Shown here: positions 32,028 to 39,699 of the stretch, piece by piece
Numbering within the stretch: position 1 is the first letter of the stretch
Layout: the number at the start of each line of letters is the position of its first letter
Source of the DNA: a virus
Length of the DNA stretch: 64,000 nucleotides
Direction: 5' to 3' (one strand)
Virus record (IMG/VR): IMGVR_UViG_3300035156_000206
Coordinates: 186,001 to 250,000 of that record
The notes under the pieces: model-generated
Database searches by the model: none
What the model was told of the DNA's origin: nothing
The model's input: only the letters and a program-made list of their open reading frames with translations
Translations under genes and position numbers: made by a program

Positions 32028-32435
32028 ATGCCATACATCACAAAAGAAGACGGCTCCAAGTGGCGCATCACTGACACCAAAGTTGTGTTTGCATCATTGC
32101 AGTTCCAAGGCATCCACAACTGGCCTGGTTGTCCGTTTGACGAAGTCGCCTATCTGCGCGACCCACACCGTCATATGTTCCACATCAAAGCCTACAAGGA
32201 AGTCTTCCATGACGACCGCGACGTCGAGTTCATCATGCTCAAGAATGCCATCCAAAAGTACATTGGGGAAACGTATCCTAATGGTGTGTTGGGTGCCAAG
32301 TCGTGCGAAATGCTCGCAGTAGAACTGATCGAAAAGTTCGAGCTCTGCCAGTGTGAAGTAAATGAAGATAACGAGAACGGTGCGATCGTTACTCGCGAAA
32401 CAATGCAACTCGGTAGCCTGTGCGTGGAGCCTTAA
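32028..32435 (+). CDS. Second QueD-like T-fold protein
   Basis: 135 residues; AAGGAAACAC before the ATG. I see a degenerate QueD/PTPS layout: 'FASLQFQGIHNWPGCPF' (His ligand), 'LRDPHRHMFHIKAYKEV' (His-x-His followed by beta strand), 'RDVEFIMLKNAIQKYI', 'SCEMLAVELIEKF' (counterpart of 'T-S-E-x-x-A') and 'CEVNEDNENGAIV' (counterpart of 'V-x-E-T'). I recall the family as a conserved unknown in phages and actinobacteria. It is separated from the DpdA-like gene by one base, so a role in 7-deazaguanine chemistry is plausible but unproven. Confidence 0.55.
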   Translation: MPYITKEDGSKWRITDTKVVFASLQFQGIHNWPGCPFDEVAYLRDPHRHMFHIKAYKEVFHDDRDVEFIMLKNAIQKYIGETYPNGVLGAKSCEMLAVELIEKFELCQCEVNEDNENGAIVTRETMQLGSLCVEP

Positions 32436-32436
32436 T

Positions 32437-33288
32437 ATGATGAACCCATCTATCCCTCTCCAGTCCAATCTGGTCAAAGAGCCACAGTTTTGCATCATCA
32501 CTCCAACGGCATATCTGGAGCAGTACGCTTCACAATCGTCGATGCACCTGATTCTTGCTCACCTGGTTGATACTGATGATGCGTATGCTGCTTACTACGC
32601 AAATCGTGACACCGACGAACTGAAGATCATGGACAACGGCGCCTTTGAATTGGGTCAGTCGTATGATCCAGAAAAGCTGATTGAGCTGGCTCGCAAGTGC
32701 CGTGCTGATGCAATCGTGCTGCCAGACTATCCAGGCCAGAATCAAGACAAGACCATCGAAGCAGCTATCGAATGGGCACCAAAGGTCAAAGCAGCTGGAT
32801 TCAAGACGATGTTCGTTCCTCAGTCGGTAGTTGGTGACACTGAAGGCTGGATCGAAGCATACACTTGGGCTACTCTCGACAACGACCTGATTGATATCAT
32901 CGGTATGTCGATTCTGGGTATCCCGAATGCGCTTCCACGCATTAACCGTGCATATGCTCGTGTTGTGATGACGTCGATGTTGATTGACCAGAACATCTTC
33001 AACTTCCAGAAGCATCACCACTATCTGGGCCTCAATTCGGGACCAGCACTGGAGATTCCTTCGTTGATCAATATGGGTGCTCTCGGATCGTGCGATAGCT
33101 CGAGCCCTGTATGGGCTGGTATTTGTGCAAACGAGTATTCAGAGAACACTGACAGCTTCATGTCAACCAAGAAGATCTCGAAGCATGTTGACTTCAATTA
33201 CCCAATGGTCAAGGATCCAAACGTACACCGTATGATCCAGCGCAACGTTGACCTCACCCTCAGCCTCTTTAAAAAGGAAACAAAGTAA
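32437..33288 (+). CDS. dpdA: DpdA-like DNA 7-deazaguanine transglycosylase
   Basis: 283 residues from ATG 32437 (a second ATG follows at 32440). TIM-barrel-type features: 'KIMDNGAFELGQSYDP' early, 'ADAIVLPDYPGQNQDKTIEA', 'GFKTMFVPQSVVGDTEGWIE', 'IDIIGMSILGIPNALPRINR' and 'LGLNSGPALEIPSLINMGAL'. This matches my recollection of short phage DpdA proteins, related to tRNA-guanine transglycosylase, which swap guanine in DNA for preQ0 or a derivative. It lies with folE2, queD and queE. The exact DpdA subfamily and the inserted base cannot be decided from sequence. Confidence 0.72.
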   Translation: MMNPSIPLQSNLVKEPQFCIITPTAYLEQYASQSSMHLILAHLVDTDDAYAAYYANRDTDELKIMDNGAFELGQSYDPEKLIELARKCRADAIVLPDYPGQNQDKTIEAAIEWAPKVKAAGFKTMFVPQSVVGDTEGWIEAYTWATLDNDLIDIIGMSILGIPNALPRINRAYARVVMTSMLIDQNIFNFQKHHHYLGLNSGPALEIPSLINMGALGSCDSSSPVWAGICANEYSENTDSFMSTKKISKHVDFNYPMVKDPNVHRMIQRNVDLTLSLFKKETK

Positions 33289-33500
33289 TGACCACAGCAG
33301 TTGAAGTCCAAGCAATGGACGAATTGTGGGTCGAAATCGTCGGTTTCGTCCCAAAAAAAGAGCAGAAAGACCTAGCTCTGAAGGTTGTCCGCATCTTCGA
33401 AGATAACCTAGATGCCAATGGCGCCGAATCAGACCACCCGATGCTGCGTAAGGCATCGAATGAGCTGAATGGTGAAGAAGACGAAGAGGACGAAGACTGA
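33288..33500 (+). CDS. Small acidic hypothetical protein (70 aa)
   Basis: Overlaps dpdA and the next gene by one base each. 'MDELWVEIVGFVPKKEQKDL' and 'ALKVVRIFEDNLDANG' are the conserved part of a short family common in T4-like phages; the tail is Glu/Asp-rich. Function unknown. Confidence 0.65.
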   Translation: MTTAVEVQAMDELWVEIVGFVPKKEQKDLALKVVRIFEDNLDANGAESDHPMLRKASNELNGEEDEEDED

Positions 33501-34018
33501 TGTTGGCGAACCCTACCGATATGATCGCGCAGGGGTTCGTCAAGAACCTCAAAGACGTGAACAAGCAAGTACAGCCAAATGCAATCGACTTCACTGTTGA
33601 CCAGATCCAGATGATCGGTGATGGCACATCAGAGCACGATTGCATCATTGGCGAGAGCAAGAAAGAGATGGCTCCACAAACGCCAATCGCTGCGAATATG
33701 GAGGGATTCTTTCCTCTAATTGCCAACCGGTCGTACGATATCTCGTCAGATATGTACGTTGAAGTGCCAGCGGGATATGCTGCCATCCTAGTGCTACGGT
33801 CGACCTTTGTTCGAAACGGTATGATCTTGGCATCCGGTCTCTATGACAGTGGCTTCAAAGGCAACATTGGTGCTGTTCTGCACACCAACAATGCAAATGC
33901 ACTGGTTGAAAAGGGCGTTCGCATTGGCCAAATCATGTTTGTTGAATCCAACTCACATGGCGTCTATGCAGGTGGCTACAACACAGCAGATGGCATTCAC
34001 TGGAAAGACAAAGCATGA
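33500..34018 (+). CDS. dCTP deaminase / dUTPase family protein
   Basis: 172 residues. 'VQPNAIDFTVDQI' is the family's N-terminal signature and 'LRSTFVRNGMILASGLYDSG' plus 'FKGNIGAVLH' is the active-site region (R-S-T-x-x-R ... G-x-x-D-x-G-F-x-G). The Asp in 'GLYDSGF' would activate water. It would supply dUMP for thymidylate synthesis and keep dUTP low. Deaminase and diphosphatase activities cannot be separated by eye. Confidence 0.8.
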   Translation: MLANPTDMIAQGFVKNLKDVNKQVQPNAIDFTVDQIQMIGDGTSEHDCIIGESKKEMAPQTPIAANMEGFFPLIANRSYDISSDMYVEVPAGYAAILVLRSTFVRNGMILASGLYDSGFKGNIGAVLHTNNANALVEKGVRIGQIMFVESNSHGVYAGGYNTADGIHWKDKA

Positions 34019-34386
34019 TCAATGTTACTCCTACTACAATGAGCCTCAAGCCAGGAGAAGTTCTGGTATTGACGGTCGATGTAGCCAACCTACCTGCACA
34101 AAAGGCAGCCGAAGTAATGAGGCACGTCAAGGAGTTCAACGAATTGGCGGTGCATGCCCGGGAGAACGGCAACGTTGTATTGGTAAAATCCAACCGGGTG
34201 CAAGCAGAAGTGCTGTCGTATGGTCCAGAAGATCGTGTTGTGGCATACGTAGATATTGGTAATCTGCCTAGACAGGCGGCCGAAAAGTATCTGGAGCATG
34301 TGCGGGAGCAGTTGAAAGAATCGATCCCGTCGGACCAAACGTTGGTGGTAGCCAAGGGCAACAAGTTTGAGGTCCAGAAAGCATGA
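34015..34386 (+). CDS. Hypothetical protein with internal duplication
   Basis: 123 residues. Two copies of one unit: 'VLTVDVANLPAQKAAEVMRH' and 'VAYVDIGNLPRQAAEKYLEH', each a strand followed by a helix. The family is unknown to me; such strand-helix repeats could form a pseudo-dimer. Overlaps both neighbours by 4 bases. Confidence 0.65.
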   Translation: MINVTPTTMSLKPGEVLVLTVDVANLPAQKAAEVMRHVKEFNELAVHARENGNVVLVKSNRVQAEVLSYGPEDRVVAYVDIGNLPRQAAEKYLEHVREQLKESIPSDQTLVVAKGNKFEVQKA

Positions 34387-34646
34387 AAACGATCATTCAC
34401 GTCAACCAACACGTCATCAAGTCGAACCGTAAGGATGGGGTGAATGATCCTGTTCTTACAGTCAAGACCTACAAGGACAACACATACGCGCACAGCGTCG
34501 AAATCAAAGGCGATAGCAAGGTGGTATATAGCCCTGACAAGCCTTTGAGTTGTGGGGCCCACGTATGGATTGAGACCCATGCAGAGGTTATCTGCCACCT
34601 AAACCCAACAGAAGAAGAAAATGAAAAAACGACCAGCAATGTTTGA
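34383..34646 (+). CDS. Small conserved phage protein (87 aa)
   Basis: 'MKTIIHVNQHVIKSNRKDG', 'PVLTVKTYKDNTYAHSVEIK' and 'PLSCGAHVWIETHAEV' form a short beta-rich domain that I recall from many unrelated phages. No function is known. Its tail overlaps the exonuclease gene by 26 bases. Confidence 0.7.
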   Translation: MKTIIHVNQHVIKSNRKDGVNDPVLTVKTYKDNTYAHSVEIKGDSKVVYSPDKPLSCGAHVWIETHAEVICHLNPTEEENEKTTSNV

Positions 34647-35244
34647 CCTAGTCCTGGCACTAGATTCTGAAACGTCCGGAATTGCCATGGGCTCTCTTGA
34701 TCCCACTTACAGGTCCGATCCGGGCGTGGGTGCCGAACGGTACCAAGCCGTATCCTTTGGACTGATTGTGGCAGATGTCCACACTCTGAAACCTATCGAT
34801 TCGTTGTACGTCGAGATTAAGCACGATGACAACTACTACAATTGGTCCGATGGCGCTGAGCGAGTGCACGGCCTGTCCCGTGAATACCTGGAAGCTAACG
34901 GCATGTCACTGGTTGACGCCGCCACTAAAATCCTGAACTTCATCGAAAAGTACTTCGGTCCGTATCAGGCAATCCGTAAGCTGCCAATGCTCGGCCACAA
35001 CGTAGCCACATTCGACCGCTACTTTTTGCATGACCTACTGAGCCACATCGACGTTGAGATCCAATTCGGCAATCGACACATCGATACGTTCTCGCTGGGT
35101 GTAGTTCTGATGGATCTATTTTCTTCGGATGAACTGTTTGACTTTTTCGAACTAAAGCGTGATGCTGAGAAGCATAATGCACTTGATGATGCGAAGTATG
35201 CTCTCAAGGTGGCTCGTCTGATGAAAAAGAACTTCCAAGCCTAA
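34621..35244 (+). CDS. DnaQ-like 3'-5' exonuclease (DEDDh)
   Basis: 207 residues. Exo I 'VLALDSETSG' (D-x-E), Exo II 'MLGHNVATFDRYFLHDLL' (N-x-x-x-F-D), Exo III 'KHNALDDAKYALKVA' (H-x(4)-D). About 40 residues longer than a minimal RNase T/epsilon domain. It may proofread, process RNA ends or degrade DNA. The window also holds a split DnaE-like core, which needs such a subunit in bacteria, but a link is speculative. Confidence 0.85.
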   Translation: MKKRPAMFDLVLALDSETSGIAMGSLDPTYRSDPGVGAERYQAVSFGLIVADVHTLKPIDSLYVEIKHDDNYYNWSDGAERVHGLSREYLEANGMSLVDAATKILNFIEKYFGPYQAIRKLPMLGHNVATFDRYFLHDLLSHIDVEIQFGNRHIDTFSLGVVLMDLFSSDELFDFFELKRDAEKHNALDDAKYALKVARLMKKNFQA

Positions 35245-35254
35245 GGGGAACCGT

Positions 35255-35704
35255 ATGACCGTAGCAAAAATTCGTTATTCGTACAACCAAATCACGCAGA
35301 TGTGCGAAGATCTGGCTGAAATTATTAACGACATGGATGAAGCCGAGAAGCCAAAGACTATCGTTGGCTTGATCCGTGGTGGTTGCATTCCAGCTGTGAT
35401 CTTGTCGCACTTGACCAAGATCCCTTGCAAGATGTTGTCCTATTCTTCGCATCAAGGATTTGGCGGCGGTGAGAATGACAACCAGATCCCAGGTGACATT
35501 CTGGAAGGTGTGATGCAACTGTTTGTAGATGATATCTGCGATTCAGGCTACACCCTGAAAGAAGTGATGGAAGCGTGTGGTGAAGGTATGGGCAACCTAT
35601 CAGCCTCATTGATCTACCGTGATCACACTAAGTCACAATTCGATCCAGACATGTATGCCACGCGCATCACCGATTCAAGCTGGGTAGTGTTTCCCTGGGA
35701 ATAA
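35255..35704 (+). CDS. Phosphoribosyltransferase
   Basis: 149 residues. PRPP-binding motif 'LFVDDICDSGYTLKEV' (D-D-x-x-D/T-G/S-x-T) and an early 'IVGLIRGGCIPAVILSH' loop are diagnostic for type I PRTases. 'DSSWVVFPWE' at the end is the usual C-terminal hood sequence of xanthine/hypoxanthine-type enzymes. Likely purine salvage for phage DNA synthesis. ATG after AAGGGGAACCGT. Confidence 0.85.
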   Translation: MTVAKIRYSYNQITQMCEDLAEIINDMDEAEKPKTIVGLIRGGCIPAVILSHLTKIPCKMLSYSSHQGFGGGENDNQIPGDILEGVMQLFVDDICDSGYTLKEVMEACGEGMGNLSASLIYRDHTKSQFDPDMYATRITDSSWVVFPWE

Positions 35705-35746
35705 TCCCAAGCATTGCCCATCCACTACAATAGTACAAGGTATAAA

Positions 35747-36199
35747 ATGAAATTAAGCTCCACACTGTCATGGGCCGATAAGCTGGTCCTGGTTAGCCGC
35801 TACGAATTGAGCGAGACCGAAGCATGTACCGCATTTGGCGTCACCAAGCAAGAGCTAGTCGTCGCAAAGAATCTGCTCGCTAAAGGTGTGTTTGCACCGA
35901 ATGAAACGCTGAATACATCCATTTACAGCGACTTCTTTGTCAAGCTCCGCAGTGGTGAATTGGATCACCTTCAGAAGACGTTTAAACCGAAAGGTGCACG
36001 TCCAAGCAAGATCACGATGGCATTTGAAGCCATCACGGATTCGCCACAAAAGGTATCCGAGATCATCGAGCGCTATGGCGTATCTTTGGCAGTACTACGG
36101 CAGAGCAAGCGCTTTGACAAAGGCAACGTTGGTCAAATCCATATCCGGAAGGATAAGGATACCAGCGAATTGATGGTGTGGCGCGACAAACAGGACTAA
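35747..36199 (+). CDS. Helix-turn-helix-like DNA-binding protein
   Basis: 150 residues from ATG 35747. 'WADKLVLVSRYELSETEACT' and 'AFGVTKQELVVAKNLLA' form an HTH; a second 'KVSEIIERYGVSLAVLRQSK' stretch also fits an HTH, followed by 'VGQIHIRKDKD'. I recall a similar conserved protein in T4-like phages. It probably binds DNA, target unknown. Confidence 0.65.
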   Translation: MKLSSTLSWADKLVLVSRYELSETEACTAFGVTKQELVVAKNLLAKGVFAPNETLNTSIYSDFFVKLRSGELDHLQKTFKPKGARPSKITMAFEAITDSPQKVSEIIERYGVSLAVLRQSKRFDKGNVGQIHIRKDKDTSELMVWRDKQD

Positions 36200-36201
36200 A
36201 C

Positions 36202-36402
36202 ATGAACATTACTGAAGCGTTTGCTCCCCAAATTGGGGATGAAAGTACCAACTTGTATTTTGTTGGGTTTGCCGAAGGCAAAATGGAAATCCTGAAGGTC
36301 AAGGAAAGCGACCTTCCTTCGATGGATGCTAAGTGGGAACTGATGGACCCCGCATATGATGTTGGGTCCGTACTGCCACGACTGAAACAGAAGCTGGATT
36401 GA
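36202..36402 (+). CDS. Small hypothetical protein (66 aa)
   Basis: ATG 36202, 2 bases after the previous stop. 'NLYFVGFAEGKMEILKVKES' suggests one beta hairpin; the rest is helical. No known family. Confidence 0.55.
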   Translation: MNITEAFAPQIGDESTNLYFVGFAEGKMEILKVKESDLPSMDAKWELMDPAYDVGSVLPRLKQKLD

Positions 36403-36404
36403 AT

Positions 36405-36821
36405 ATGAGCATACTTGAGCAACCAATGTATTCAAAAGACTTCACTATTCAGTTCACTGATCTTGATGGAGTACCGCATGAGGCAACTGTAGCATTGGGG
36501 CGCAACGTCGTGGCGATATCAAAAATCGATTACGCCGAAGCCTCATTTGGGATAGGCGTAGGTAGTACGGATGTCAAATTCTACGATAGTGTGGGTGCAC
36601 TAAAGGGGTTGGACTTTTTGGTTGCTGAAGGTGCCTTTAATGTTGTGATCCACCTAATGGATAAGCACCACAACGTCAAAGTGGTTCGGACACTGCAAGG
36701 CTGTGGGATTCGGAAGACCGTCTTTCAGTCTCTACTGGCTCATTCGTGCAATGATGTGATGGGGACATCCTTCGGAATCATGTTCAACACATACACAAAC
36801 ACTTACCCAGATACGGAGTAA
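36405..36821 (+). CDS. Hypothetical protein
   Basis: 138 residues from ATG 36405 (a TTG two codons earlier is possible). Mixed alpha/beta: 'KDFTIQFTDLDGVPHEATVA', 'AEGAFNVVIHLMDKHHNVKV'. No known domain; sits just before the NADAR gene. Confidence 0.6.
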   Translation: MSILEQPMYSKDFTIQFTDLDGVPHEATVALGRNVVAISKIDYAEASFGIGVGSTDVKFYDSVGALKGLDFLVAEGAFNVVIHLMDKHHNVKVVRTLQGCGIRKTVFQSLLAHSCNDVMGTSFGIMFNTYTNTYPDTE

Positions 36822-36825
36822 TACC

Positions 36826-37356
36826 ATGGTAGTAAACACAGGCGAGATGATCCTCTTCTGGCAACCCGATTCGATCTACTCGAACTGGTATCCAAACACT
36901 CCGTTGGTGCTAGCCGAGTACCCAAAGCTGAAGTTTGACAACTCTGAGGCAGCATTCATGTTCCTCAAAGCAAAGGCCTTTGGGGATGATGTGATGGCTC
37001 TCATGATTCTGAACAACCAGGATCCTTGGGAGACCAAGAAGATGGGTCGCCGCATCAATGCGTACAATGAAGAAAAGTGGGCAGAAGTTCGCGAAGATGC
37101 GATGTTTGCGGCCTGCTACGCAAAGTTCTCCCAGAATGAAGACCTGAAAGCAGAGTTGCTTTCAACTGGTACTTTGCTGTTGGTCGAAGCAAGTCCAGTA
37201 GATAAGATCTGGGGAATCGGCCTGGCACCTAATGAGCCAAGGGCTCGTCGAGTTGAAACGTGGCAGGGCCTCAATCTGTTGGGTAAAATCCTGATGGAAG
37301 TACGGACGGTACTTGTCAATGAAATGGCTCGCGATGTAGCGGAGACGGCACAATGA
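36826..37356 (+). CDS. NADAR (YbiA/DUF1768) family protein
   Basis: 176 residues; CGGAGTAATACC before the ATG. Family motifs in order: 'MILFWQPDSIYSNWYPNTPL', 'FDNSEAAFMFLKAKAFGDDV', 'KKMGRRINAYNEEKWAEVRE', 'MFAACYAKFSQN', 'LVEASPVDKIWGIGLA' and 'WQGLNLLGKILMEVR'. NADAR proteins are N-glycosidases; some reverse guanine ADP-ribosylation by DarT-type toxins, others act in riboflavin damage control. In a phage an anti-ADP-ribosylation role is an attractive inference. Confidence 0.82.
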   Translation: MVVNTGEMILFWQPDSIYSNWYPNTPLVLAEYPKLKFDNSEAAFMFLKAKAFGDDVMALMILNNQDPWETKKMGRRINAYNEEKWAEVREDAMFAACYAKFSQNEDLKAELLSTGTLLLVEASPVDKIWGIGLAPNEPRARRVETWQGLNLLGKILMEVRTVLVNEMARDVAETAQ

Positions 37357-37619
37357 GGATCGACACACTAATTTCACTGTGCCAGATGTATTCACGAGAA
37401 GGACACTCCATTCATGAACAAATGGATGATGTGATGGAGGGGAGGGACCTGGAAGAACTGAACCCAAACGCTCTAAAAATCATTCGTGCATTCTTTGAGA
37501 GAGCAGCCCGTGCCGACGTGGATGGTGCTGACGGTCTGGCAGAGATGATCGAGGATCACCAAGCCACGCTTGTCGTTTCTGACAATCGCATATATAATAG
37601 TTCATTATCACAGGAGTAA
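37353..37619 (+). CDS. Small hypothetical protein (88 aa)
   Basis: ATGA overlap with the NADAR gene. Helical and acidic: 'IDTLISLCQMYSREGHSIHE', 'NALKIIRAFFERAARADV'. The queE promoter lies within its 3' end. Unknown. Confidence 0.6.
   Translation: MRIDTLISLCQMYSREGHSIHEQMDDVMEGRDLEELNPNALKIIRAFFERAARADVDGADGLAEMIEDHQATLVVSDNRIYNSSLSQE
37570..37598 (+). promoter_or_regulatory. Sigma70-type promoter before queE
   Basis: TTGTCG-N17-TATAAT inside the end of the preceding gene; CAGGAG and the queE ATG follow at 37611 and 37625. Confidence 0.65.
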
Positions 37620-37624
37620 TTTTT

Positions 37625-38524
37625 ATGGCAAAGTACGAATGGTCGGAAGTATTTCAATCGATCGAAGGTGAGGCTCGATATTCAGGCCACCCAACGGCTT
37701 ATATCCGTTTCACGATGTGCAACTTCCAATGCCGTGGGTTCAACAACCCAGAGAAGCTGGATACCACATCACTAGACGTGTTGGGTTTCAACCCAGCCGA
37801 CTACAAAGACATCTACTCGATCCCGCTGATCACGCGCGGCTGCGACTCGATCTATTCGTGGGATGACAAATTCAAGCATATGTGGAAGAAAGGCACTCAG
37901 GATGACCTCGTAAAGGAACTGATTGAAGTGCTGCCACACAACAGCTTCGTTAATCCTAATTCGGGCAAGCGCACTATTCTGTCGTTGACGGGCGGAGAGC
38001 CAACGCTGCGCATGAAGTTCATCCCTGAGCTGCTTGCGCACCCAGACATGAAAGAATGTCGCCACATCCTGATCGAGACGAACTGCTCTGTCAAGCTGAA
38101 AGAAGAGCACATGCACCAACTGGCTGAATGGGCAGGCGATCATGGCGGGCGTGGTCCCGGACGCGTAACGTGGAGCAATTCACCAAAGCTGTCGGTGAGT
38201 GGTGAAGACTGGTCGGAAGCAATTCGTCCTGAAATTGCTGTGATGCAATTGCAATCAGCGTCGATGTCTGGTTATTTTGACCAGTACTTCAAGTTCGTAT
38301 GTGGACCAAACGAAGCAGACTTCGCTGAAGTGGAGAATGCGATGGAAGAGTACTACAGTGCTGGCATTTCGCGCGACACTGATGTGTACGTAATGCCAAC
38401 TGCTTGTACCGAAGAGCAACAGCAGACTGTGTCCGCTACAGTGGCCAACATGTGCATTCAACGTGGTTACATCTACTGCCACCGCATCCAGAACTCTGTA
38501 TTCGGAAACGGTGTGGGGACATAA
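37625..38524 (+). CDS. queE: QueE-like radical SAM 7-carboxy-7-deazaguanine synthase
   Basis: 299 residues. 'EVFQSIEGEARYSGHPTAYI' and 'RFTMCNFQCRGF' begin like QueE, with two Cys of the cluster. The third Cys appears only after ~43 residues, in 'LITRGCDSIYSW', whereas host QueE has C-x2-C. The S-adenosylmethionine motif 'LSLTGGEPTLR' and 'ILIETNCSVKL' are intact. The later 'WSNSPKLSVSGEDWSEAIRP' strand matches the 'SPK' motif of QueE. The product would be 7-carboxy-7-deazaguanine, the precursor of preQ0. It is longer than typical bacterial QueE (~210-240 aa), in part because of the insertion. Confidence 0.85.
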   Translation: MAKYEWSEVFQSIEGEARYSGHPTAYIRFTMCNFQCRGFNNPEKLDTTSLDVLGFNPADYKDIYSIPLITRGCDSIYSWDDKFKHMWKKGTQDDLVKELIEVLPHNSFVNPNSGKRTILSLTGGEPTLRMKFIPELLAHPDMKECRHILIETNCSVKLKEEHMHQLAEWAGDHGGRGPGRVTWSNSPKLSVSGEDWSEAIRPEIAVMQLQSASMSGYFDQYFKFVCGPNEADFAEVENAMEEYYSAGISRDTDVYVMPTACTEEQQQTVSATVANMCIQRGYIYCHRIQNSVFGNGVGT

Positions 38525-38886
38525 TGACAAATTGGACAATTACGCACCCAATCTCGGGTGCAACTATTCAAGTTGCAACCGTAGGGTATCCACAGTTAGT
38601 ATTTGAAGAAGTGGACGTATTCACGGGCAATTCTTCTACAGCTTGGGTTGCAGGTGCAATGGCATGGCAACCAATCGAATTGGTCGCTGATTCACAACAA
38701 CCATTGAAAGATTTCCTGGTAGCACAGGGAGCTGTTGTGGGATTCACCATGCTTGAAATTGGAGGTGTGGAGAACGATCCTTGTCATTACGTTGTGGGAG
38801 GTCTAACCACGGCCGGGGCATACTTGTCCAAAGACGGAACACACATCCACTCCCAACAGATCACCCGAGTGATGAACCTTAAATAA
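38524..38886 (+). CDS. Hypothetical protein after queE
   Basis: 120 residues from ATG 38524, overlapping the queE stop by one base. Beta-rich ('WTITHPISGATIQVATVGYP', 'GVENDPCHYVVGGLTTAGAY'). No recognised family. Confidence 0.6.
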   Translation: MTNWTITHPISGATIQVATVGYPQLVFEEVDVFTGNSSTAWVAGAMAWQPIELVADSQQPLKDFLVAQGAVVGFTMLEIGGVENDPCHYVVGGLTTAGAYLSKDGTHIHSQQITRVMNLK

Positions 38887-38894
38887 GGAGTAAT

Positions 38895-39176
38895 ATGGAA
38901 CAGTACCAACTTCAGATCATGGTTGCCGGCTGTGCCGGCACAGGAAAGTCTGCAGTAGCTCAGCTGATTGCTGATACACTGAAGGCAAATGGGTTTAATG
39001 TCGATCTCGTGGAAGAGGAGCATGCTCCTCGTACGCCAGAGATGTTGGCCCAGATTGTCCAGACCATGAGCGCGCGTGATACCAAACTGGCGATCAAGAT
39101 GACCGAAATGAGGATCACAGTTGGTTCTGTTCAATTAGCTCGTGATTCAGCCCCATCGTGGCGGGTAGTATCATGA
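38895..39176 (+). CDS. Miniature P-loop protein (93 aa)
   Basis: 'QIMVAGCAGTGKSAVAQLIA' is a complete Walker A motif in the first 25 residues, followed by 'KANGFNVDLVEEEHAP'. There is no room for a full NTPase core. ATGA overlap with the next gene, which looks like a degenerate copy of it. Possibly a nucleotide-binding adaptor. Confidence 0.6.
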   Translation: MEQYQLQIMVAGCAGTGKSAVAQLIADTLKANGFNVDLVEEEHAPRTPEMLAQIVQTMSARDTKLAIKMTEMRITVGSVQLARDSAPSWRVVS

Positions 39177-39421
39177 GTAACGTTGAGATTGTCATTTCCG
39201 GGCCCGGTGGGTGCATTGAATTTGAAGCAGAGCTTGTGATCCAGGCTCTGCAAAAAGCCGGCTTTTCGGTTAGCACCGAAACGAACCACAAGCGTGATTC
39301 AACAGTCGAAGGCACCGAGGAGTACATGGCTCGGCGCCACAAGCTCCTTCAAGATCGATTGGCCCAAGGCAAGGAAGAGACCATCCACGTCCGAATCAAT
39401 CACTGTCCATGGGGCGGCTAA
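39173..39421 (+). CDS. Degenerate P-loop paralogue (82 aa)
   Basis: 'VEIVISGPGGCIEFEAELVI' and 'QALQKAGFSVSTE' align with the preceding protein ('QIMVAGCAGTGKSAVAQ', 'KANGFNVDL'), but the Walker A Gly-Lys-Ser has become Cys-Ile-Glu. It should not bind ATP in the usual way. ATGA/TAATG coupling on both sides. Confidence 0.6.
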   Translation: MSNVEIVISGPGGCIEFEAELVIQALQKAGFSVSTETNHKRDSTVEGTEEYMARRHKLLQDRLAQGKEETIHVRINHCPWGG

Positions 39422-39699
39422 TGAAATCTGAATGCCAATGTAAGATACACATCCGCCAACGAGCAATCGAAGCTCGGATGGAAGGCCTCTGTCCAGATCA
39501 CAAGGAGTTGGTAGAAGATCTTATGGAGATCTTGTACGAAGCTGAAATGGATCGCGATTACTACCGTGCATTGTGTCGTGGAGTATGGCCCAATTCCGAT
39601 GAAGTGATCAAAAGCATTCGGCACGTCCATGCCATTAAGAACCCACCAATTCCAGGAGAAGATAATGCCGCAGCTGTACATCCCACCACTCCGGGTTAA
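39421..39699 (+). CDS. Small hypothetical protein (92 aa)
   Basis: ATG 39421 overlaps the previous stop by one base. 'CQCKIHIRQRAIEARMEGLC' has three Cys that could bind metal; 'LVEDLMEILYEAEMDRDYYR' is helical. Its 3' end overlaps the next gene. Unknown. Confidence 0.55.
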   Translation: MKSECQCKIHIRQRAIEARMEGLCPDHKELVEDLMEILYEAEMDRDYYRALCRGVWPNSDEVIKSIRHVHAIKNPPIPGEDNAAAVHPTTPG

